Assembly (NCBI GenBank): GCA_964562175.1
Contig: CAZLRV010000010.1
Location: 1 to 64,000 of the forward strand
Direction of reading: 5' to 3'
Length of the DNA: 64,000 nt
Origin: CAZCJU01 sp964562175
GTDB taxonomy: Bacteria; Bacillota; Clostridia; Oscillospirales; CAG-272
Of the stretch, positions 50,382-59,215 are shown piece after piece. The stretch's first letter is position 1, and each line of letters begins with the position of its first letter. Below the pieces are notes generated by a model. The model searched no databases and was not told where the DNA came from. It saw nothing but the letters and a program-made list of their open reading frames with translations. A program made the position numbers and the translations under genes.

Positions 50382-51101
50382 ATGCTTTCATCGCAAGATA
50401 TTAAAAACAAGACCTTTAATCGGGCAATACGAGGTTATAACCCCGAAGAGGTTGACAGCTATATCGAATTTCTCGGTGACAAATTCGAGGATCTTTACAG
50501 AGAAAACCGAGAGCTTGAGTACAAGCTCAAGGCTTTGACCGAGCAAAACGCCGAGAAAAACGAGGGCGACGACATAAAGCAGACGCTTCTGCTTGCGCAA
50601 AAGGCGGCTGAAAGAATAACGTCGGATGCGGAGAAAAAGGCTCAACTCCTTTACGATTCGGCAAAAGAAAACACCGACAAGGTCTTGACCGAATTTCGCG
50701 AAAAAATCGCCACCGAGGCTATAGCATACAAAAAGCTCAAGGAGTGTGTCGAGGAGCTTAAGGAATCCATTTACGGAATATACAGAAAGAATCTTGAAAA
50801 AATAGAGGAGATCTCTCCCAGGTGCGAGGGCGAGGCTTCGCTTTGCGAGCCGGAGATCGCCGAGTATATCAAAATGGCAGTTGACGGCATGAAGGAAAGA
50901 ATATCATTATCCGAGCAGGGCGAGGAGAGCGAGGAGAATGCTCCATACGCTCACCGAGAAGCAACGGATATGCCGGCACGGAAATTCAGAATTGTAAGCG
51001 TTAAGGACACGATAAAAGAGCTTAACAAAAAAATGCTTGACGGCACTGCGGACATATCGCCCGATGGTGAGGGCGGCGAGGACAGCGGCAATGAAGAATA
51101 A
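50382..51101 (+). CDS. divIVA: DivIVA-domain protein
   Basis: A 239-residue protein. The N-terminal DivIVA domain is clear: SSQDIKNKTFNRAIRGYNPE followed by EVDSYIEFLG. A coiled coil extends to about residue 160, and the tail is acidic. DivIVA binds negatively curved membrane at septa and poles and recruits partners for division-site placement or sporulation. Ribosome site AAGGTGAG. Overlaps lspA at the 3' end by 11 bases. Confidence 0.92.
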   Translation: MLSSQDIKNKTFNRAIRGYNPEEVDSYIEFLGDKFEDLYRENRELEYKLKALTEQNAEKNEGDDIKQTLLLAQKAAERITSDAEKKAQLLYDSAKENTDKVLTEFREKIATEAIAYKKLKECVEELKESIYGIYRKNLEKIEEISPRCEGEASLCEPEIAEYIKMAVDGMKERISLSEQGEESEENAPYAHREATDMPARKFRIVSVKDTIKELNKKMLDGTADISPDGEGGEDSGNEE

Positions 51102-51609
51102 AAAAATAAAGCCGTTTTTAATTTATCTTGCCGTTTCCGTCCTCTGCGTTCTGCTCGATCTGCTGACTAAGCATTTTGCGGTAAAGCATCTCAAGGGCGG
51201 CGAGGACATTCGAATACTTCCCCACCTCATCAATCTCACCTATGTTGAAAACCGAGGTGCGGCATGGGGAATGCTCGCCGACAAGCGGTGGGTATTTATG
51301 GTAATATCAAGCATTGCGATAGTTCTCATGATATTTATTATGTATAAATTCGCCGATCAATCAAAGGGCTTTTGCATACCGCTTTCGCTTATCGTCGGCG
51401 GCGGTATCGGAAATATGATAGACCGTGTATTTAAGGGCTATGTAGTGGATTTTCTGCAATTTGACTTTTTCAAGAGCTTTCCCGTTTTCAACGTTGCCGA
51501 CTCCTTCATTACGGTAAGCTCGTTTGCCGTTTGCATTTATCTTATCTTTTTCGACAAAACGATACTTGCCGACAAAAAGGCGCAGAGCGATGCGGATAAC
51601 AACGGATAA
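51091..51609 (+). CDS. lspA: Lipoprotein signal peptidase (signal peptidase II)
   Basis: A 172-residue, four-helix membrane aspartyl protease that cuts lipoprotein signal peptides before the lipidated Cys. Conserved boxes: DLLTKHF, NLTYVENRGAAWGM, GGGIGNMIDRV (first catalytic Asp) and FNVADSFI (second Asp). The ATG at 51091 lies inside the divIVA 3' end and the stop lies inside rluD, so all three are tightly packed. Confidence 0.96.
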   Translation: MKNKKIKPFLIYLAVSVLCVLLDLLTKHFAVKHLKGGEDIRILPHLINLTYVENRGAAWGMLADKRWVFMVISSIAIVLMIFIMYKFADQSKGFCIPLSLIVGGGIGNMIDRVFKGYVVDFLQFDFFKSFPVFNVADSFITVSSFAVCIYLIFFDKTILADKKAQSDADNNG

Positions 51610-52510
51610 AGCGGGCTACAGGCTTGACAGTGTATCCTCAGAGCTGTTTGACATATCAAGGTCTTACGCCGCTGTCATGATCGAGCAGGGCAGAATAACG
51701 GTAAACGGTAAAGGCTCAAGCAAAAATTACAAGGTCAAAGCAGATGACGAGCTTCAATTCTCCCCACCCGAGGCGATACCGGCAAACGCACAGCCGGAGG
51801 ATATAGACATTGAAATAGTGTACGAAGACGAGCAGCTTGCGGTGGTAAACAAGCCGAAGGGCATGGTGGTACACCCCGCTCCGGGCAATTATACCGGCAC
51901 GCTCGTATCGGCTCTGCTGTATAAAATGGACGGCAGGCTCTCGGGCATAAACGGTGTAATACGTCCGGGAATAGTTCACAGGATAGACAAGGACACCTCC
52001 GGACTGTTAGTCGTGGCAAAGACGGACGATGCTCACGAGGGACTTGCCCTACAGATAAAAGAGCATAGCTTTTTAAGAGAGTATCAGGCAATTGCCCTTG
52101 GTCATTTCAAAGAGCCTCGAGGCGTTGTCGATAAGCCTATAGGTCGTCATCCCAAGGACAGAATAAAGATGGCGGTAGTTGACAAAAATTCGAAAAACGC
52201 CGTAACGGAATACTCCGTGATATCGGAATATGACAGCTGGTCACATATTTCCTGCAAGCTTCAAACGGGGCGAACGCATCAAATACGCGTGCATATGTCT
52301 TCGATAGGTCATCCGCTTATGGGCGATACGCTTTACGGCGGCGGCAAAACGAAATTCGAGAAAGCAAACGAGAGCATTCTCCAAGGTCAATGCCTACACG
52401 CAAAGACGATAGGCTTTGTGCATCCTCTGACCGGTGAAAATATGTTTTTCGATTCGCCTCTGCCGGACTACTTTACAGCCATGTTAGACAAGCTGAAAAA
52501 AACAACATAA
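51590..52510 (+). CDS. RluD-family 23S rRNA pseudouridine synthase
   Basis: A 306-residue RluA/RluD-type enzyme. The N-terminal S4 domain (about 12-75; DISRSYAAVMIEQGRITVNG) binds RNA. The catalytic domain has VVNKPKGMVVHPA, the active-site Asp in HRIDKDTSGLL, and QTGRTHQIRVHM. Likely target: the helix 69 uridines of 23S rRNA; the exact target is by analogy. The start ATG 51590 overlaps lspA by 20 bases. Confidence 0.93.
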   Translation: MRITTDKAGYRLDSVSSELFDISRSYAAVMIEQGRITVNGKGSSKNYKVKADDELQFSPPEAIPANAQPEDIDIEIVYEDEQLAVVNKPKGMVVHPAPGNYTGTLVSALLYKMDGRLSGINGVIRPGIVHRIDKDTSGLLVVAKTDDAHEGLALQIKEHSFLREYQAIALGHFKEPRGVVDKPIGRHPKDRIKMAVVDKNSKNAVTEYSVISEYDSWSHISCKLQTGRTHQIRVHMSSIGHPLMGDTLYGGGKTKFEKANESILQGQCLHAKTIGFVHPLTGENMFFDSPLPDYFTAMLDKLKKTT

Positions 52511-52513
52511 TAT

Positions 52514-52543
52514 AAGCCCGAGCGTTTTAAGGCGTTCGGGCTT
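52514..52543. terminator. Bidirectional terminator between convergent genes
   Basis: AAGCCCGAGCG (52514-52524) and CGTTCGGGCTT (52533-52543) form an 11-bp stem with one mismatch, between the ends of the pseudouridine synthase gene and the CBM9-like gene. Confidence 0.75.
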
Positions 52544-52547
52544 TGTG

Positions 52548-53150
52548 TTATTCCATTATAAGCTTTCCGAAATATTCGGGACGATGAAAATCGGGCTTTT
52601 CGGTAAGTATTTTGTTCCATGTGCCGTAATGCGGTATCTCGCATTTGTCTCCGCATTTATAGGCATTGCCTCGGAACGTGTAGCCGCTGTGCGGATCGAA
52701 GCTTTTGTAGACCTTTTTCAAAAGCTCATACGGCACGAATACATCAACTCCCCAAAGCTCGCCCTCACGCACAGGCGTAACGGCGGGAAGCATTCCGACC
52801 ATATCGAGCAACGGCACTCTGTTTGCCCTGCCCTCTCCGTAGGCTATAAGGCAAGCACCATTTGAATTGCATTCGATGTTTATATATCCGCCCTCGCCGT
52901 AGCAAGCGAAAAATTCAAGGCATGAATCGGTATAAACAGGCGACATATACCCCGTGCATTCCGCTCTCGGCTCTTTTTCACGGCAACGAAGATATATGAA
53001 TATTCCCTCATCGGTACACGCCGCCTTGAAATACGCCTCGGGCATATAATCGCCGCCCCATGCGTATTCGTCGATCTTACCCACCTCAAGCAATGAGGGG
53101 TCTATATCCTCGCTTGCCGAAAAGTGCTTTATCAAATACTCTTTTTTCAT
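52548..53150 (-). CDS. CBM9-like (DOMON-fold) protein
   Basis: A 200-residue protein that resembles the carbohydrate-binding family 9/DOMON-like domain: EAYFKAACTDEGIFIYLRC, DSCLEFFACY, NIECNSNGACLIAYG and FRGNAYKCGD. There is no signal peptide, and no catalytic domain is attached. Its ATG overlaps the stop of the DUF3048 gene (ATGA), so they are cotranslated. Sugar or haem binding is typical of the fold; the ligand is unknown. Confidence 0.8.
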   Translation of the reverse strand: MKKEYLIKHFSASEDIDPSLLEVGKIDEYAWGGDYMPEAYFKAACTDEGIFIYLRCREKEPRAECTGYMSPVYTDSCLEFFACYGEGGYINIECNSNGACLIAYGEGRANRVPLLDMVGMLPAVTPVREGELWGVDVFVPYELLKKVYKSFDPHSGYTFRGNAYKCGDKCEIPHYGTWNKILTEKPDFHRPEYFGKLIME

Positions 53151-54226
53151 CCGAATATTACCTTATCCTTTATTTTTGTCGAGCATACGGAAACGAACGT
53201 CTTACCCGGGCAAAGCTTTACATCGCTTTTCCCATCCTCCTGCAAGAAACGTATCTCGCCGCCGGTGCCGATGCTCCACTTTATTTTTACATACTTGCCG
53301 CAGCTTACAAGATAGCCGTCACCCTCCTGCAAAAGCATACCCAATTCCCCGCTCTGCTCGTCTGCGGTGTACGTATCCGCAAGCATGACAATGACGTTTG
53401 AATAGCTGAGTTGCTCGCCGCTTGCCCCGTCTTTATGCTCCGCATCATATTGATATCGCTTGTACTCGTTGTCAAGCGTTGAGTACTTGAAGCTCGGTGC
53501 GTGGCTTGTGCTGTATTGTATCGTGACCGACGAACAGGGTGAGCCGCTTGTACGTGCCGTGTTTTCTTTTGCCGAAAACTCAAGATGATTTTTGAATGTT
53601 TCTTTATCTTGAGTAAGCTTTGATGCGCTTATCGAATTTTTGAGCATATTTCCGTCTGTCAACACGCTGTTTTCACTTCCCCGTTCGTTTTTAAGCTTCT
53701 CGTCACGTCTGAACGACGGTTCAAGCTCGCACGCAAGTGCATCTATTACCTGAATGCCGTTTTGCTTAAATATCCCGCGTGTGAAGGCGCTTGTGCCTGC
53801 CTGTACGAAGATCGCATTATGGCACTGTGAAAGCGTGTAAAGATATGAGCGTGAGTCGATTATCGGAGCAACCTCGGGCATTTTGTACAGGTCGGAATAT
53901 ACAGCCAAGAACCTTGTAAGCCCGCCCTCAACACTGACCTCATAGGTTATTGCCGCCTGCGACAAGCCGTATTGAGGCGATGCCGCACGGTCGTTTTTGA
54001 CGACTAATGCAATGCATCTTTTGCCCGACAGCTCCTCCTCGCATTTCAGCCCCGTGAGCGGATCGTAATACATGACCTCCGGTTCCGGTGCATCCGTTTC
54101 CGCCTCGGTCACAAGCACACTCTCCTCTTCGTTTTTGTCCGTCACATCTGTCTGTACCGCTTCACTCTTACATGACGGTGCGGCAAGCAAGACTAAAGAT
54201 AATAAGATCAAAACAGCTTTTTTCAT
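53147..54226 (-). CDS. DUF3048 lipoprotein (YerB-like)
   Basis: A 359-residue predicted lipoprotein: signal peptide with a lipobox (LAAPSC), an acidic spacer (about 22-50), then the DUF3048 domain (about 55-345): DPLTGLKCEEE, YGLSQAAITYEVSVEGG, TRFLAVYSD, IIDSRSYL. The family is common on the surface of Firmicutes; YerB of Bacillus is the namesake. Biochemical function is not known. Between the S1-domain gene (2-base gap) and the CBM9-like gene (4-base overlap) in one minus-strand unit. Confidence 0.9.
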   Translation of the reverse strand: MKKAVLILLSLVLLAAPSCKSEAVQTDVTDKNEEESVLVTEAETDAPEPEVMYYDPLTGLKCEEELSGKRCIALVVKNDRAASPQYGLSQAAITYEVSVEGGLTRFLAVYSDLYKMPEVAPIIDSRSYLYTLSQCHNAIFVQAGTSAFTRGIFKQNGIQVIDALACELEPSFRRDEKLKNERGSENSVLTDGNMLKNSISASKLTQDKETFKNHLEFSAKENTARTSGSPCSSVTIQYSTSHAPSFKYSTLDNEYKRYQYDAEHKDGASGEQLSYSNVIVMLADTYTADEQSGELGMLLQEGDGYLVSCGKYVKIKWSIGTGGEIRFLQEDGKSDVKLCPGKTFVSVCSTKIKDKVIFG

Positions 54227-54227
54227 T

Positions 54228-55157
54228 TTAAAATATCGTTTCTATCCTTTTTTTGCATATATTCGGCGAATACACCCAGCTGTCTATATGCTCCGTTTCC
54301 TTTGGTACGAAATATTTGATATCGTTTTTTTCTCTTTGAGGAAACACGTCAACTATGGACAGCTTTATTTTCATTTTTTCACGGCAGATGCTTTTTATGT
54401 AGACCCCCGCACCCAGACCGGGCTCACAGCCCGTGCGGTATTCGGCAAGTGCGGAAAGATTCGGAGCAAGCTCGACGAAAACGCCGTAGTCCTCCACACT
54501 TCTGATTATTCCGCTCACCGTTTGCCCTGCGGCGTAATACGCCGCATTTTCATCCCATGTACCCAAAAGCTCCTTAAGCGACAGAAATATGCGATACGTA
54601 TCGGGATCTATGCTTTTTATGACACAGCGCAATGTATCGCCCACACGCATACGGTCGCTCGGATGAGATATGCGGCTTGTGGATATGCAATCGGTCGGCA
54701 AAAGTGCGGTTATGCCGCAGCCGACATCGACAAAGGCACCGAAGCCTTCGTTTCTCGTTATTCTGCAGGTCACAATATCGCCCGCACGCCGACGTGACAG
54801 GTATTTGTCAAGGCATTCTTTTTGCGCCTCGGCACGTGACAGTATCGCCGTTTTCTGCCCTCTGTACCTTGTTATTTCCTTGACCTTAAAGCACACCGCC
54901 TTGCCGACTCGCGTTATGACCGCAATATCCTTCATCCGCTCATCGGGACGAAGATACAAAGCCTCATCTCTCGGAATTATCGCATTCATGCACGGCACGG
55001 CTACGCTCAGATCGAGGCTCTTATCGCACATAACGGCATATGCCTCAAGTATCTTACCCGCAGTGCAGGCTCTTTGAAGCATTGCCTCGGATGCGAGATA
55101 CTCTCTGTTTTCATAGCCGCAAACAAGACCGCCCTCGGGTCTGTAGATATCGTTCAT
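54228..55157 (-). CDS. S1 RNA-binding domain protein
   Basis: A 309-residue protein with two S1 domains: about 120-195 (GDIVTCRITRNEGFGAFVDV) and about 208-275 (GQTVSGIIRSVEDYGVFVEL). An N-terminal domain (about 1-110) is not recognised. It resembles shortened ribosomal protein S1-like proteins of clostridia (about 300-400 residues) and may act in mRNA binding or translation control. It has a strong ribosome site (GCGGAGGAAATT) and begins the unit with the DUF3048 and CBM9-like genes. Confidence 0.85.
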   Translation of the reverse strand: MNDIYRPEGGLVCGYENREYLASEAMLQRACTAGKILEAYAVMCDKSLDLSVAVPCMNAIIPRDEALYLRPDERMKDIAVITRVGKAVCFKVKEITRYRGQKTAILSRAEAQKECLDKYLSRRRAGDIVTCRITRNEGFGAFVDVGCGITALLPTDCISTSRISHPSDRMRVGDTLRCVIKSIDPDTYRIFLSLKELLGTWDENAAYYAAGQTVSGIIRSVEDYGVFVELAPNLSALAEYRTGCEPGLGAGVYIKSICREKMKIKLSIVDVFPQREKNDIKYFVPKETEHIDSWVYSPNICKKRIETIF

Positions 55158-55386
55158 TGTAATTTCCTCCGCTTTATTTGTTCGGCTTAAATTTATACGG
55201 TATCATTTTATAAAGCTCGGAGAAAAAATATTACTCGTTGTCTCACATCGTTCTTATTATACTACACAGATATTAAAAAGTATATACATTACGTTATTTT
55301 TTTACAAATTAACACATCAAAATTTCACTATTCAAAAAAACTGCACATTTTTTTGCGTATACAGCGTAAAATTTACCTTTCGGATA

Positions 55387-55415
55387 TTGATTTTTCTCGC
55401 AAAATATGGTATTAT
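55387..55415 (+). promoter_or_regulatory. Sigma-A promoter of fhs
   Basis: TTGATT (55387-55392) and TATTAT (55410-55415), 17-base spacer, 36 bases before the fhs ATG. Confidence 0.65.
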
Positions 55416-55451
55416 AGGTAAATAAGAATATTTTTGCGCAAAGGAGAAACT

Positions 55452-57125
55452 ATGCTTTCCGATATCGAAATTGCAAGAGGGGCAAAAATGAAGCCCATTT
55501 CCGAGATAGCGTCCTCGCTCGGCGTTCTCGACTCAGAGCTTATACCCTACGGTAGGTATAAGGCGAAGATCGACGACGGCTTTGAGGTAAGAATGAAGGA
55601 TAAGCCGGATGGTCGGCTCATTCTCGTTACCGCTATCAATCCCACCCCCGCAGGTGAGGGAAAAACGACAACAACAATAGGACTCGGTCAAGCTATGTCC
55701 AAAATAGGCAAAAATGCGATAATCGCATTGAGAGAGCCGTCACTCGGCCCCGTGTTCGGCGTTAAAGGCGGTGCGGCAGGCGGCGGTTACTCGCAGGTGT
55801 TGCCGATGGAAGATATAAATCTTCATTTTACAGGCGACTTTCACGCCATTACGGCGGCAAATAATCTTCTTTGCGCTATGCTCGATAACCATATACAGCA
55901 GGGCAATCTTCTCAATATCGACCCTCGCAAGGTCGTGATAACACGTTGCCTTGACTGTAACGACAGAGTACTTCGTAATGTAGTTGTCGGACTCGGTGCA
56001 AGCAAGGACGGAGTGCCGAGGCAGGATTCTTTCATTATAACCGTTGCAAGCGAGGTAATGGCGATACTCTGCCTTGCCTCGGATATCAAAGACCTTAAAA
56101 AGCGTTTGGGCAATATACTCATTGCATACAAATACGACAACTCGCCCGTATTTGCAAAGGATATTCAAGCACAGGGTGCCATGGCGGCATTGCTTAAGGA
56201 TGCACTTAAGCCCAACCTCGTGCAGACTATAGAAAACACGCCCGCACTTATCCACGGCGGTCCGTTTGCCAACATCGCTCACGGCTGCAACTCCGTTCGT
56301 GCAACAAAGCTTGCACTTAAGCTTGCGGACTACACCATAACCGAGGCAGGCTTCGGTGCGGATCTCGGTGCGGAGAAATTCCTTGACATAAAATGCAGAA
56401 AAGCAGGTCTTAAGCCCTCGTGTATCGTTTTGGTCGCAACGGTTCGCGCATTGAAATATAACGGCGGCGTTGCAAAGACCGAGCTTAAGGGCGAAAACCT
56501 TGAGGCACTCAAGGCAGGTGCGGTAAACCTTCAGGCACATATAGAAAACCTTTCTCAATACGGTGTACCGGTAGTCGTTGCCATAAACCGTTTTGCGGAC
56601 GATACGGATGCGGAGCTTTCATTGCTTGAGAGCATATGCCGTGAAAAGGGTGCCGACTTTGCTCTCTCCGAGGTATTTGCCAAGGGCGGAGACGGCGGTA
56701 CGGCACTTGCCGAGGCTGTCGTTGCGGCGTGCGAAAAGCCCTCCGATTTTAAGCTTCTTTATTCGGATGAGCTTTCCGTCAAGGAAAAATTACATACGCT
56801 GGCTACCAAAATATACGGTGCCGACGGCGTAAAATTCGACGATGCGGCACTCAAAGAATACGCCGCAATACTTGCCATAGACCCCGAATACGACCGTTTG
56901 CCGGTATGCGTTGCGAAAACTCAATATTCCCTCTCCGACGATCCCAAGCTGCTCGGCAGACCGAGCGGATTTTCGCTCAATGTACGCCATATCAAGCTTT
57001 CCGCAGGTGCGGGCTTCATCGTCGCTCTTACGGGCGATATAATGACGATGCCCGGTTTACCCAAAGCTCCCGCCGCTCTTAATATCGATGTTGATGATGA
57101 CGGCAATATAACGGGCTTGTTCTGA
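55452..57125 (+). CDS. fhs: Formate-tetrahydrofolate ligase
   Basis: A 557-residue enzyme that makes 10-formyl-tetrahydrofolate from formate, ATP and tetrahydrofolate. It feeds purine and fMet synthesis and, in acetogens, the methyl branch of the Wood-Ljungdahl pathway. Seen: the P-loop region PTPAGEGKTTTTIG, REPSLGPVFGVKGGAAGGG and EAGFGADLGAEKF. Start ATG 55452 behind AAGGAGA; a TTG 18 bases earlier precedes that site. No other pathway genes are adjacent, so acetogenesis cannot be concluded. Confidence 0.97.
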   Translation: MLSDIEIARGAKMKPISEIASSLGVLDSELIPYGRYKAKIDDGFEVRMKDKPDGRLILVTAINPTPAGEGKTTTTIGLGQAMSKIGKNAIIALREPSLGPVFGVKGGAAGGGYSQVLPMEDINLHFTGDFHAITAANNLLCAMLDNHIQQGNLLNIDPRKVVITRCLDCNDRVLRNVVVGLGASKDGVPRQDSFIITVASEVMAILCLASDIKDLKKRLGNILIAYKYDNSPVFAKDIQAQGAMAALLKDALKPNLVQTIENTPALIHGGPFANIAHGCNSVRATKLALKLADYTITEAGFGADLGAEKFLDIKCRKAGLKPSCIVLVATVRALKYNGGVAKTELKGENLEALKAGAVNLQAHIENLSQYGVPVVVAINRFADDTDAELSLLESICREKGADFALSEVFAKGGDGGTALAEAVVAACEKPSDFKLLYSDELSVKEKLHTLATKIYGADGVKFDDAALKEYAAILAIDPEYDRLPVCVAKTQYSLSDDPKLLGRPSGFSLNVRHIKLSAGAGFIVALTGDIMTMPGLPKAPAALNIDVDDDGNITGLF

Positions 57126-57127
57126 TA

Positions 57128-57568
57128 ATGGACGAAACGTATTATACCGAGAGTGCGGAGCAGACAGAGCAGCTCGGTAGGTGCCTCGCACAACGTCTTG
57201 ATAAGACCTCGTTTGTGGCTCTCTACGGCGATCTCGGTGCAGGCAAGACCGCATTTGTGCGAGGTATGGCAAGCGTATTATGTCCGCTTGACCGAGTATC
57301 AAGCCCGACGTATACGATAGTAAACGAATATCTGACGGGGGAATTTCCCTTATATCATTTCGACCTTTACAGAATAAAGGACGATGACGACCTTTATTCC
57401 ACGGGCTTTTACGATTATATGGGCAACGGCGTATGCGTTTGCGAGTGGTGCGAAAACATTCCGCAGGCTATACCGCCCGATGCGATATGCGTTAAGATTG
57501 AAAAGCCTTCATCGGAGCTTGGTGTAACAAGCCTGCGAAAGATCACGTTTTCGGGGGTAAAGCCATGA
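57128..57568 (+). CDS. tsaE: tRNA t6A synthesis ATPase TsaE
   Basis: A 146-residue P-loop protein of the threonylcarbamoyladenosine pathway. Walker A is YGDLGAGKTAF; SPTYTIVNEY, HFDLYRIK and CEWCENIP are conserved. With TsaB and TsaD it installs t6A37 on ANN-decoding tRNAs. It starts 2 bases after fhs and overlaps tsaB by 4 bases. Confidence 0.95.
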   Translation: MDETYYTESAEQTEQLGRCLAQRLDKTSFVALYGDLGAGKTAFVRGMASVLCPLDRVSSPTYTIVNEYLTGEFPLYHFDLYRIKDDDDLYSTGFYDYMGNGVCVCEWCENIPQAIPPDAICVKIEKPSSELGVTSLRKITFSGVKP

Positions 57569-58299
57569 TAATACTTGCAATTGAAGCAACGGCACAAGCC
57601 GCCTCCGTATGTGTGGCAAGGGGAGAGAAGGCAGGCTTTGAAATACTCTCCCTGTACAGCTCAAATATCAAGAGAACGCACAGTGAAACTCTTCTGCCGA
57701 TGATAATATCATGTATGGAGAACGTGGGACTGTCTTATGACGATATAGACCTTTATGCCACCTCCTCCGGTCCCGGCTCGTTCACGGGCGTGCGTATAGG
57801 TGCGGCAACGCTGAAAGGTATCGCTTTCGGGCGCAGTAAGCCGTGTGTCGGTGTTTCATCTCTGCACGCACTTGCATATAATTTTGCGGATATGTACGAG
57901 GGCGAATATATTTGCTCTCTTATGGATGCGAGAGGAAACAGATATTTCACCTCACTGTATCAAATAAGAGAGGGCGTGCCGCACAGACTCGGAGATGATG
58001 AGATACTCACTGCCGAGCGTTTGAATGAGAGCTTGCTCTCACTGCACGCAACGGTGAATCTTGTCGGTGACGGAGCGGAGATGTTTTACCGCAATTATCA
58101 AGATCCGAGCTACCGTCCGGCACCACAGCTTTTGAGATATCAAAACGCCGCAAGCGTTGCCTTGTGTGCATATCGACGGTATTGTTCTGCGGAGAACAGA
58201 TCCGTATTTACCGATACAGCGCTTACTCCCGTATATCTTCTGCCCTCTCAGGCAGAGCGGGAAAGAAATAAACGAAAGGAATTATTGAAAAATGAGTGA
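57565..58299 (+). CDS. tsaB: tRNA t6A complex dimerisation subunit TsaB
   Basis: A 244-residue ASKHA-fold protein. SSGPGSFTGVRIG and LKGIAFG are the YeaZ/TsaB hallmarks, together with the N-terminal ILAIEATAQAASV. It dimerises with TsaD and scaffolds TsaE. Cotranslated with tsaE (ATGA) and overlapping rpiB by 8 bases. tsaD is not in this window. Confidence 0.94.
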   Translation: MIILAIEATAQAASVCVARGEKAGFEILSLYSSNIKRTHSETLLPMIISCMENVGLSYDDIDLYATSSGPGSFTGVRIGAATLKGIAFGRSKPCVGVSSLHALAYNFADMYEGEYICSLMDARGNRYFTSLYQIREGVPHRLGDDEILTAERLNESLLSLHATVNLVGDGAEMFYRNYQDPSYRPAPQLLRYQNAASVALCAYRRYCSAENRSVFTDTALTPVYLLPSQAERERNKRKELLKNE

Positions 58300-58741
58300 A
58301 AAAATACTTGCGATCGCTTGCGATCACGGAGCATACGAATTAAAGGAGACGATAAAGGCTCACCTCAATTCAAAGGGTATCAAATTTATCGACTTCGGTT
58401 GCGACGGAGAGAGCGTAAACTACCCCGACTACGCACATAAGCTTTGCACGGCGATACAGGACGGTGTATGCTACAGAGGCATATTGCTCTGCGGTACGGG
58501 TATAGGTATGTCAATGGCGGCAAACAAGCATAAGGGCATACGTGCGGCTGTTTGCTCCGATACTTATTCCGCAAGACTCACCCGTCAGCACAACGATGCA
58601 AATGTCCTTTGCATGGGCGGCAGAGTTGTCGGCTTCGGTCTTGCCATTGACATGGTTGATCTTTTCCTCAACACGGAATTTGAGGGCGGCAGACATCAAA
58701 CGAGAGTTGATATGGTAAACGCTCTGGACGAGGGCAAATGA
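58292..58741 (+). CDS. rpiB: Ribose-5-phosphate isomerase B
   Basis: A 149-residue RpiB/LacA-B type isomerase that interconverts ribose-5-phosphate and ribulose-5-phosphate. Seen: ACDHGAYELKE, GCDGESVNYPDYA, the catalytic Cys in LCGTGIGMSMAANK, and RLTRQHNDANVLCMGGRV. Length is standard. Overlaps tsaB and ruvX, so it is part of the fhs-tsaE-tsaB-rpiB-ruvX string. Confidence 0.96.
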   Translation: MSEKILAIACDHGAYELKETIKAHLNSKGIKFIDFGCDGESVNYPDYAHKLCTAIQDGVCYRGILLCGTGIGMSMAANKHKGIRAAVCSDTYSARLTRQHNDANVLCMGGRVVGFGLAIDMVDLFLNTEFEGGRHQTRVDMVNALDEGK

Positions 58742-59160
58742 GCAAACGCATACTCTGCGTGGATTACGGTGATGTGCGTTCGGGGCTTGCCGTCTCGGAC
58801 GAGCTTGGAATGCTTGCCCACGGTATCGGATATATAAAAGAGACGTATCCGCCGTATTTGGTGCGTCGCATTGCGGAAAAGGTCAACGAATACGGTGTTG
58901 AGCTGATAGTACTCGGCAATCCGATAAATATGAACGGCACACACGGTCCCAGAGCCGAAAAAGCAAAGGAGCTTAAGGCTTTGCTTGAGAGTGAAATAGG
59001 CTGTGAGGTAGTGTTGTTTGACGAGCGAATGACCACCATGTCCGCACATACGTATTTGAATTATACCAACACACGAGGTAAAAACAGGCGGCAGGTAATT
59101 GACACGCTGTCTGCCGAGATAATTTTGCAAAATTATCTCGATTCGCACAAAGCTACATAA
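58738..59160 (+). CDS. ruvX: YqgF/RuvX-family Holliday-junction resolvase-like nuclease
   Basis: A 140-residue RNase H-fold protein. DYGDVRSGLAVSDE near the N-terminus bears the first catalytic Asp; VLGNPINMNGTHGPRA and FDERMTTMSAH follow. In Escherichia coli YqgF processes the 5' end of pre-16S rRNA. Overlaps rpiB by 4 bases and ends before a strong terminator. Confidence 0.94.
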   Translation: MSKRILCVDYGDVRSGLAVSDELGMLAHGIGYIKETYPPYLVRRIAEKVNEYGVELIVLGNPINMNGTHGPRAEKAKELKALLESEIGCEVVLFDERMTTMSAHTYLNYTNTRGKNRRQVIDTLSAEIILQNYLDSHKAT

Positions 59161-59166
59161 AAAATT

Positions 59167-59206
59167 CGAGTCGCGGGCAAGCTTTGCCCGAGCGACTCGT
59201 TTTTTA
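59167..59206 (+). terminator. Terminator of the fhs-ruvX gene string
   Basis: CGAGTCGC-GGGCAA pairs with TTGCCC-ga-GCGACTCG, with TTTTTT following. A 14-bp stem 6 bases after the ruvX stop. It also lies at the 3' end of the convergent TtcA-like gene. Confidence 0.93.
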
Positions 59207-59215
59207 TCTCTTATT

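Noticed and set aside
55740..56558. 272-codon minus-strand frame inside fhs
   Set aside because: Antisense to a clear formate-tetrahydrofolate ligase; no start context.
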